Of a stretch of DNA of 5,017 nucleotides, positions 1-5,017 are shown piece by piece. Both the position numbers and the translations under genes were made by a program. The stretch's first letter is position 1, and each line of letters opens with the position of its first letter. The stretch spans positions 1 through 5,017 of the forward strand of contig DHXK01000129.1 in the NCBI GenBank assembly GCA_002413665.1. The letters run 5' to 3'. The notes beneath the pieces are model-generated. The model was not told where the DNA came from, made no database searches, and saw only the letters and a list, made by a program, of their open reading frames with translations. Source of the DNA: Legionellales bacterium UBA5158 (GTDB taxonomy: Bacteria > Pseudomonadota > Gammaproteobacteria > DSM-16500).

Positions 1-95
1 GAGCGCGGCAACCCAGGCTTTAACGTTAACTGCCGGGCTAACAAGAAAAGTACATTAATACCTGGGTTGCCGCGCTCTCGCTCGCAATGACGAGT
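1..95. repeat. Palindromic repeat-like element, probably cut by the window edge
   Basis: Positions 1-17 (gagcgcggcaacccagg) and 61-77 (cctgggttgccgcgctc) form a perfect 17-bp inverted repeat. After a 2x2 internal loop the stem can continue with TTAA (20-23) against TTAA (55-58). The interior also contains the 10-bp palindrome ttaacgttaa at 20-29. Next to the right arm, ctcg (81-84) and cgag (91-94) form a small hairpin around caatga. On the minus strand this flank reads cgtcattgcgagcga, a string I recall from dispersed palindromic repeats in several bacteria; that is recollection, not a search. The arms are much more GC-rich than their surroundings. The left flank, and therefore any matching outer motif, lies outside the window. 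No T-tract follows the stem on either strand, so a simple intrinsic terminator for hemF is less likely, although the stem lies downstream of the hemF stop. Confidence 0.7.
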
Positions 96-124
96 CGCAG
101 TTACCCTTGCTGAATTGTTATATC

Positions 125-1051
125 CTAAATCCAATCTTTTACCACTAAAAACTCTTTATATAATTTTTCTTCCGCACTTCCCTTCTCAGGAAACCAATTA
201 TATTTCCAACTTACCTGTGGCGGTAATGACATCAATATAGATTCCGTACGCCCTCCAGACTGCAATCCAAATAAGGTCCCCCTATCATAAAGCAAATTGA
301 ATTCCACATATCTTCCTCGACGATAACACTGAAAATCACGCTCTTTTTGTGTGTAGGATTGCGCTTTGCGCTTTTCTAAAATAGGTCCATAAGCTTGAAT
401 AAAATGATCGCCTACACTACGCATGAAAGAAAAAGAATGTTCGAAGCCACCCTGATTTAAATCATCAAAAAACAATCCACCAATTCCTCTTGGCTCCTGA
501 CGATGTTTTAAATAAAAATAATCATCGCACAACTTTTTATAACGCGGATACACATCAACACCAAAAGGATCGCACGCAGCTTTTGCTGTGCTATGCCAAT
601 GCTGACAATCTTCTGCAAATCCATAATAAGGTGTCATATCAAACCCACCACCAAACCACCAAATAGGATCAGCATCTTTTTTTTCGGCTACAATGAATCT
701 TACATTTGCATGTGAAGTAGGTGCATAAGGATTTAAAGGATGAACTACAATCGACACACCTAATGCTTGAAAGGAGCGATCAGCTAACTCTGGACGTTTA
801 GCCGTTGCAGCAGCTGGCAACGCTTTACCCTGAACATGTGAAAAGTTCACTCCGGCTTTTTCAATGACATTTGCGCCCTCCAAGGTGCGAGTTTTCCCAC
901 CACCACCTTCAATATGCTGCCAGACATCTTCTGAAAATGTTTCTTTCCCATTAATCACCTCCAGTGCAGAACAAATATTATCTTGTAATTTTTCTAAATA
1001 TTCTCTCACTGCATTAATAGAATCAGATACGCTAATGTTTTCTGGAATCAT
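125..1051 (-). CDS. hemF: Oxygen-dependent (aerobic) coproporphyrinogen III oxidase
   Basis: HemF carries out the O2-dependent oxidative decarboxylation of two propionate side chains of coproporphyrinogen III to vinyl groups, giving protoporphyrinogen IX late in heme synthesis; the family is cytoplasmic and homodimeric. The match to E. coli HemF is essentially full length. Clear blocks are VNFSHVQGKALPAAATA, the WWFGGGFDMTPYYGF signature, PRYKKLCDDYFYLKHR, GIGGLFFDDLN, RRGRYVEFNLLYDRGTLFGL and the C-terminal VKDWI. Counting from the chosen start, H104, H114, H153 and H183 correspond to the metal-associated histidines 96, 106, 145 and 175 of E. coli. I chose the ATG at 1051 (308 residues; E. 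coli has 299) because a weak GTGGG lies 10 nt upstream. The in-frame GTG at 1066 would add five residues (MGIVQ) but has only an A/T run before it. The stop is TAG at 127-125. The gene is intact and divergent from acnA. No clear minus-strand promoter could be assigned. Confidence 0.96.
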   Translation of the reverse strand: MIPENISVSDSINAVREYLEKLQDNICSALEVINGKETFSEDVWQHIEGGGGKTRTLEGANVIEKAGVNFSHVQGKALPAAATAKRPELADRSFQALGVSIVVHPLNPYAPTSHANVRFIVAEKKDADPIWWFGGGFDMTPYYGFAEDCQHWHSTAKAACDPFGVDVYPRYKKLCDDYFYLKHRQEPRGIGGLFFDDLNQGGFEHSFSFMRSVGDHFIQAYGPILEKRKAQSYTQKERDFQCYRRGRYVEFNLLYDRGTLFGLQSGGRTESILMSLPPQVSWKYNWFPEKGSAEEKLYKEFLVVKDWI

Positions 1052-1097
1052 TTGAACAATACCCACAATTAAAAAAAATTAAATGACATAAACCACT

Positions 1098-1125
1098 TTG
1101 GCCGGTTGGAAGTAAGTTATATAAT
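1098..1125 (+). promoter_or_regulatory. Predicted sigma-70 promoter of acnA
   Basis: A perfect -10 hexamer TATAAT lies at 1120-1125. A partial -35, TTGGCC at 1098-1103, matches TTGACA at four of six positions and sits at a 16-nt spacing. Transcription would begin near 1132, leaving a leader of about 22 nt that already contains the GGAG Shine-Dalgarno. The -35 is weak and there is no TG extension of the -10, so an activator may be needed; that last point is inference. No Fur-type or other operator palindrome was recognised between the two divergent genes. Confidence 0.6.
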
Positions 1126-1141
1126 ACCCCCAACTTATTAT

Positions 1142-1145
1142 GGAG
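1142..1145 (+). promoter_or_regulatory. Ribosome binding site deciding the acnA start
   Basis: GGAG lies 8 nt before the ATG at 1154, an ideal Shine-Dalgarno spacing. The reading frame stays open upstream to a TTG at 1106, but that codon lies upstream of the predicted transcription start and has no Shine-Dalgarno, so the ATG at 1154 is preferred. Confidence 0.8.
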
Positions 1146-1153
1146 AGCTTACC

Positions 1154-3832
1154 ATGCAACCCACGGATACCTTAAAAACGCGACGTTCATTATCTGTTAA
1201 TGGCGTGGAATACGATTATTTCAGCTTAGCCGCAGCAGAACAAGCGGGTATTACTGGTTTAGCAAAACTCCCCTTTTCTCTCAAAATTTTATTAGAAAAC
1301 CTATTGCGCTTCGAAGATGGTGAAAGCGTCACATTGGACGACATTAAAGCTATCTCGCAATGGTTAGAAAAAAAATCTTCTGATCGCGAAATTGCTTATC
1401 GTCCTGCACGTGTGTTGATGCAAGATTTTACGGGCGTTCCCGCTGTTGTGGATCTTGCAGCTATGCGTACTGCTATTAAAAAAATGGGTGGGGATCCTGA
1501 AAAAATTAATCCACTTTCACCGGTGGACTTAGTCATTGACCACTCTGTTCAAGTTGATGAATACGGCACACGAGCTGCGTTGCAAATTAATTCTGAAATG
1601 GAAATGAAACGTAATCGTGAACGTTATGAATTTCTGCGCTGGGGTCAAAAGGCTTTTCAAAGTTTTCGTGTCGTTCCACCTGATACCGGAATTTGTCACC
1701 AAGTTAATCTTGAGTACCTCGCTAAAACAGTCTGGGTTAGCGAAGAAAACGGCAAAAAAACGGCTTATCCTGACACACTTGTAGGAACTGATAGTCATAC
1801 CACAATGATTAACGGACTAGGTGTTTTAGGCTGGGGTGTGGGAGGAATAGAAGCAGAAGCTGCAATGCTAGGCCAACCTATTTCCATGTTAATTCCTGAA
1901 GTCATAGGCGTAAAATTAACTAATAAATTACGCGAAGGTGTCACCGCAACTGACCTAGTTCTCACTATCACCAATATACTCAGACAGCAAGGCGTCGTCG
2001 GAAAATTCGTTGAATTTTACGGTCCGGGCTTGCATGAATTACCGTTGGCTGACCGCGCAACTATAGCCAACATGGCACCTGAGTACGGGGCTACCTGTGG
2101 CTTTTTTCCTATTGATCAAGTCACTTTAAACTATTTACGATTAACTGGCCGTGATGAGCAAACTATTGCGCTAGTTGAAGCCTATGCAAAAGTTCAAGGC
2201 ATGTGGCATGACAAAGATACACAAGAACTCATATTCACTGAAAAATTAGAAGTCGATTTAAGCTCAGTGGTGCCAAGTTTAGCTGGTCCAAAACGTCCTC
2301 AAGATCGCGTTGTCATTTCCGAGATGATAGAAACATTTGATAAGTTATTAGTCGAAGCAAATCGTACGAATGAAAGATATTCCGCATTCAAAACGCAAGA
2401 GGACTATGAATTACATCATGGCGATGTCGTCATTGCAGCAATCACCAGTTGCACGAATACATCAAATCCTAGTGTCTTAATGGCTGCAGGCTTAGTCGCT
2501 AAAAAAGCGATAGAAAAAGGCTTAAAAGCTAAACCTTGGGTAAAGGCTTCTCTTGCTCCTGGCTCTCAAGTCGTCACACGATATTTAAATGAAGCTGGCT
2601 TACAAACTTATCTGGATCAAGTAGGCTTTAATTTAGTGGGATATGGTTGTACTACGTGCATAGGTAACTCAGGTCCTCTCGCTGAAGCTGTCACAGCGAC
2701 CGTGATGGATAATGATTTAATTGTTTCTGCCGTGCTGTCAGGCAACAGAAACTTTGAAGGACGAGTGCATCCACTCGTAAAAGCAAATTGGTTAGCCTCC
2801 CCTCCTCTGGTCGTAGCATACGCATTAGCCGGAACTACACAGATTAATTTAGACATAGATCCCATCGCGAATAATGAAAAAGGTGACCCTATTTATCTAA
2901 AAGACATTTGGCCAACGAATCATGAAATCGCCGCAGAAGTCGCAAAAGTTAACAGCAAAATGTTTAGCGAACAATATGCAAATGTATTTGTAGGTTCGAA
3001 AGAATGGCAAGCTATGAAAACACCTTTAAGTAAAACATATGATTGGCAAAATGATTCTACCTACATACAGCATCCACCTTTCTTCGAAGATATGACAGAA
3101 ACCCCAACACCGATTCATAATATTAAAGGCGCACACATTCTTGCAATGTTAGGTGATAGCATCACTACAGATCACATCTCTCCAGCTGGCGCTATCAAAA
3201 CAGACAGCCCTGCAGGACGTTATTTACAAGCACAAGGCATAGCACCAAAAGATTTTAATTCTTTAGGTGCGCGACGTGGAAATCATCAAGTGATGATGCG
3301 AGGAACATTTGCAAACATTCGTATTAAAAATGAAATGGTACCAGGAGTCGAAGGTGGTTTTACTAAGTACATTCCTACCAATGAACAATTAGATATTTAT
3401 GATGCGGCGATGCTGTATCAAAAAGAAAAAATACCCTTGGTCATTATAGCAGGAAAAGAATATGGCACAGGTTCATCACGTGATTGGGCAGCTAAAGGCC
3501 CTAAATTACTAGGTGTCAATGCAGTCATAGCAGAAAGCTTTGAACGCATACATCGCTCTAATTTAATTGGCATGGGAATTTTACCACTTGAATTTCAACC
3601 TGGTGAAAATCGCAAAACATTATTATTAAAGGGTAATGAAAAAATAGATTTATTAGGTCTTGAGTCAGATATTTCTCCACGCATGAATGTTAAAGCTGTG
3701 ATTTATCGTGAAGACAATACGACTACTGATGTTAATTTAATTTGTCGTATTGATACTAATAATGAAGTCGAATATTATCGTCATGGTGGGATTTTGCAGT
3801 ACGTATTGCGAAGTATGTTAAAGAAAAATTAG
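1154..3832 (+). CDS. acnA: Aconitate hydratase A (AcnA/IRP-type [4Fe-4S] aconitase)
   Basis: AcnA interconverts citrate and isocitrate through cis-aconitate in the TCA cycle, in the cytoplasm. From the ATG at 1154 the product has 892 residues, against 891 for E. coli AcnA, and aligns from end to end. The three iron-sulfur cysteines are present: C433 in AITSCTNTSNPS, and C499 and C502 in GYGCTTCIGNSGPL. Other hallmarks are REIAYRPARVLMQDFTGVPAVVDLAAMR in the N-terminal part, VGTDSHTTMINGLGVLGWGVGGIEAEAAM (about 210-238), SGNRNFEGRVHPLVKANWLASPPLVVAYALAG, and the C-terminal swivel domain with RRGNHQVMMRGTFANIR (about 707-723) and the active-site loop YGTGSSRDWAAKGP (S774, S775, R776). The order, large aconitase domain then swivel domain, separates it from AcnB, where the swivel domain comes first. 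Family knowledge: apo-forms of AcnA/IRP proteins can bind mRNA, and the Legionella homologue is a major iron protein; neither property is shown here. The gene is intact, apparently monocistronic, and ends with TAG before a hairpin. Confidence 0.97.
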   Translation: MQPTDTLKTRRSLSVNGVEYDYFSLAAAEQAGITGLAKLPFSLKILLENLLRFEDGESVTLDDIKAISQWLEKKSSDREIAYRPARVLMQDFTGVPAVVDLAAMRTAIKKMGGDPEKINPLSPVDLVIDHSVQVDEYGTRAALQINSEMEMKRNRERYEFLRWGQKAFQSFRVVPPDTGICHQVNLEYLAKTVWVSEENGKKTAYPDTLVGTDSHTTMINGLGVLGWGVGGIEAEAAMLGQPISMLIPEVIGVKLTNKLREGVTATDLVLTITNILRQQGVVGKFVEFYGPGLHELPLADRATIANMAPEYGATCGFFPIDQVTLNYLRLTGRDEQTIALVEAYAKVQGMWHDKDTQELIFTEKLEVDLSSVVPSLAGPKRPQDRVVISEMIETFDKLLVEANRTNERYSAFKTQEDYELHHGDVVIAAITSCTNTSNPSVLMAAGLVAKKAIEKGLKAKPWVKASLAPGSQVVTRYLNEAGLQTYLDQVGFNLVGYGCTTCIGNSGPLAEAVTATVMDNDLIVSAVLSGNRNFEGRVHPLVKANWLASPPLVVAYALAGTTQINLDIDPIANNEKGDPIYLKDIWPTNHEIAAEVAKVNSKMFSEQYANVFVGSKEWQAMKTPLSKTYDWQNDSTYIQHPPFFEDMTETPTPIHNIKGAHILAMLGDSITTDHISPAGAIKTDSPAGRYLQAQGIAPKDFNSLGARRGNHQVMMRGTFANIRIKNEMVPGVEGGFTKYIPTNEQLDIYDAAMLYQKEKIPLVIIAGKEYGTGSSRDWAAKGPKLLGVNAVIAESFERIHRSNLIGMGILPLEFQPGENRKTLLLKGNEKIDLLGLESDISPRMNVKAVIYREDNTTTDVNLICRIDTNNEVEYYRHGGILQYVLRSMLKKN

Positions 3833-3838
3833 CTCATA

Positions 3839-3885
3839 AGTATCCCTTCTCACGAAGCGCTTTTTGCGTTGGGAGAAGGGATATT
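3839..3885. terminator. Long hairpin between the convergent acnA and unknown gene; possible bidirectional terminator
   Basis: The arms atcccttctc (3842-3851) and gagaagggat (3873-3882) are perfectly complementary. The stem extends outward by T3841-A3883, G3840-U3884 and A3839-U3885. The inner part can pair further around a T-rich loop (aagcgc TTTTT gcgtt). It starts 7 nt after the acnA stop and lies about 37 nt beyond the stop of the opposing gene, which is the right place to end both transcripts. Neither side has a T-tract directly after the stem, so it is not a canonical intrinsic terminator. It could instead act as a 3'-end stabilising stem or be a copy of a dispersed palindrome. Confidence 0.5.
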
Positions 3886-3921
3886 AGTTGCGGTAATGAT
3901 ATGTTTAATGTTTTTTATTCG

Positions 3922-4737
3922 TTATCGTCCCAACCACCTCATACCTACAATGTCTTCGATTTGCTTATTTCTTTCATCTTCAATAAGAGTGTGAGCAGTT
4001 ACAATTCCAAAATCAGAAAACCAGGTTTTCAATGAATTCATAAAACCAGCTCCTGGTAAATATAAACCACTACGATTATTTAACTTCAATAACTCAATAC
4101 CATCCAATGTTTTTTGTAGGTAAACCTCTCCAGCCCCAGAAGCAGCTAGGCCATCAGTAATATTAATGTGTGCAGATGTAGTAGTAGGAGAAAACCTGAC
4201 TTTACACGTTAACTTATCTGCAACATAAATATAGGCAGCAACTTTATAGTATGGCAAATGATTGACTTGATCTATTAACTGCTTTGCATCAATGACAGGC
4301 TGATTTTTGTTAAGTTCAAACAAAGGAATACCACGATGGACATATTCGTCTTTTGATAAGAAAAGCGGATCATCATTTAATGATAAAAGAATAGTAGGCT
4401 TATAATCACTTAACTTGTTACACCATTTAGAATAAAAATTTTCATTTTCCTTTGTGTGCCACAAGCGATTCCAACGAGAGTGTAAATGTAGAGATGCATT
4501 GCTTAATATGTCATGACAAATTTCGAATAAAGCATCATTGCAAAGTACGTCCATTCTATCAGGCTCTTGATTAATAAGTTTCTCAGTCTTATTGATTATA
4601 TTCAATATGCTAATCATAGAAGCAGACATATAGTCCTGCTGCTTGGTTTCACTTTTAAGTAATTTAAAGTGACTAATTGCTACATTAGTCATCATTATAT
4701 CAGCAGCTTGTTGTGCCTCATTTACATGACTGCGCAT
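3922..4737 (-). CDS. Protein of unknown function with a C-terminal NNRSGLY-P motif
   Basis: I do not recognise this 271-residue protein. The start is ATG at 4737: an in-frame TAA lies two codons upstream and a weak GGGA lies 11 nt before the ATG. The stop is TAA at 3924-3922. No signal peptide or membrane segment is visible, so the product is probably soluble. Residues 1-110 look mainly helical, with scattered Cys, His and Trp (C66, C74, H84, H86, W89, W93, W105, C106). Residues 115-180 appear mixed. Residues 165-220 look strand-rich (AAYIYVADKLTCKVRF, then AHINITDG, then GAGEVYLQKTLDGIELLKL). They run into LNNRSGLYLPGAGFMNSLKTWF at 219-240, which resembles an N-x-S-G-H-Y-x-P motif I recall from uncharacterised bacterial proteins; here His is replaced by Leu. 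The tail is acidic and then hydrophobic (IEDERNKQIEDIVGMRWLGR). It is convergent with acnA and not visibly part of an operon. Coding status is supported by the long uninterrupted frame and plausible composition; function is unassigned. Confidence 0.8.
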   Translation of the reverse strand: MRSHVNEAQQAADIMMTNVAISHFKLLKSETKQQDYMSASMISILNIINKTEKLINQEPDRMDVLCNDALFEICHDILSNASLHLHSRWNRLWHTKENENFYSKWCNKLSDYKPTILLSLNDDPLFLSKDEYVHRGIPLFELNKNQPVIDAKQLIDQVNHLPYYKVAAYIYVADKLTCKVRFSPTTTSAHINITDGLAASGAGEVYLQKTLDGIELLKLNNRSGLYLPGAGFMNSLKTWFSDFGIVTAHTLIEDERNKQIEDIVGMRWLGR

Positions 4738-5017
4738 AAAATTTTATTTCCCATACAAATGAACATTGATTATATTTTACGCAGCAATTGTTAAGGTATA
4801 CTTAAAATAGGTAGTCAATATTCTTTTTTTCCGCATACGCTGTTGATGAGAAATGGATTAATACACACAATTTGATGGACACTATTCCATTTCCACATCG
4901 ATACCCCATACACAAATAAACCATCAAAATAAGCAAAGTAAAAAATAAGAATAATCACCTAACACTCTAATTCTATTATATAAAAAAATAAATTTTTGGC
5001 TCTTCTACGGTCTTATG
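4738..5017. other. AT-rich intergenic region without a convincing gene
   Basis: Apart from the possible promoter at its left end, this stretch contains only very short open frames, no recognisable tRNA or structured RNA, and several A/T runs. Two interleaved 8-bp inverted repeats are visible: gaaatgga (4850-4857) with tccatttc (4886-4893), and tttgatgg (4871-4878) with ccatcaaa (4921-4928). On the minus strand the last 42 bases are an open frame ending in TAA at 4978-4976, which could be the tail of a gene lying beyond the window. Confidence 0.6.
4769..4794 (-). promoter_or_regulatory. Possible promoter of the unknown gene
   Basis: On the minus strand TATAAT (4774-4769) is preceded by TTAACA (4794-4789), five of six matches to the -35 consensus, but the spacer is only 14 nt against the usual 16-18. 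Transcription would start near 4762, giving a leader of about 25 nt before the ATG at 4737. A small inverted repeat, ttaag/cttaa (4791-4795 and 4801-4805), overlaps the -35 edge and could be a protein-binding site. In such AT-rich DNA any of these matches may be chance. Confidence 0.35.

Noticed and set aside
864..1055. 63-residue plus-strand open frame
   Set aside because: It lies antisense within the strongly supported hemF gene, has no recognisable motif or Shine-Dalgarno, and looks like a shadow frame.
1052..1066. Five-residue extension of HemF from GTG at 1066
   Set aside because: Only an A/T-rich run precedes it, while the ATG at 1051 has a weak GTGGG at a workable distance. The choice is not certain.
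1106..1153. N-terminal extension of AcnA from TTG at 1106
   Set aside because: It spans the TATAAT box and predicted transcription start, lacks a ribosome binding site, and the ATG at 1154 gives the usual family length.
1529..1798. 89-residue minus-strand open frame
   Set aside because: It lies antisense within acnA, in a region where the AcnA protein is highly conserved; no independent coding evidence.
2617..2865. 82-residue minus-strand open frame
   Set aside because: It is antisense to the acnA region around the C499/C502 cluster cysteines; the frame is a by-product of conserved codons.
4795..4818. Minus-strand TTGACT (4818-4813) with TATACC (4800-4795) as a promoter for the unknown gene
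   Set aside because: The spacer is only 12 nt, too short for a sigma-70 promoter, and no better -10 lies at 16-18 nt.
1..5017. CRISPR array, tRNA/rRNA, prophage, transposase or toxin-antitoxin genes
   Set aside because: No regularly spaced direct repeats, no cloverleaf-like sequence and no matching protein were seen on either strand.

Overview
The window reads as ordinary chromosomal DNA from an AT-rich gammaproteobacterium. HemF and AcnA both resemble their E. coli counterparts closely along their whole length, as far as I can align them from memory. Low GC, dispersed-looking palindromes and an unrecognised small protein would suit an intracellular or host-associated lineage such as the Legionellales, but that placement is inference.

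Layout. Positions 1-95 hold a palindromic repeat-like element: a perfect 17-bp inverted repeat plus an adjoining short hairpin. The left window edge probably cuts it. On the minus strand, 1051-125 encodes oxygen-dependent coproporphyrinogen III oxidase (HemF). A compact divergent intergenic region of about 100 bp follows, with a good sigma-70 promoter and Shine-Dalgarno for the plus-strand gene at 1154-3832, aconitate hydratase of the AcnA/IRP type. The 89 bp after acnA hold one long hairpin. A convergent minus-strand gene (4737-3922) encodes a 271-residue protein of unknown function. The last ~280 bp (4738-5017) are AT-rich, with a likely promoter for that gene and no convincing complete gene.

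How the genes relate. HemF makes protoporphyrinogen IX for heme, and AcnA is a [4Fe-4S] enzyme of the TCA cycle. Both depend on or feed iron metabolism, but they are divergently transcribed and I see no recognisable Fur or IscR box between them, so shared control is not shown. The 271-residue protein is separate. Its C-terminal third has a conserved-looking Asn-Arg-Ser-Gly-x-Tyr-x-Pro motif, and its tail would fit a type IV secretion signal if the host is a Legionellales member.

I found no phage, CRISPR, toxin-antitoxin, transposase or RNA gene. There is no strong evidence for a novel system. The items most worth a second look are the edge palindrome and the unknown protein.
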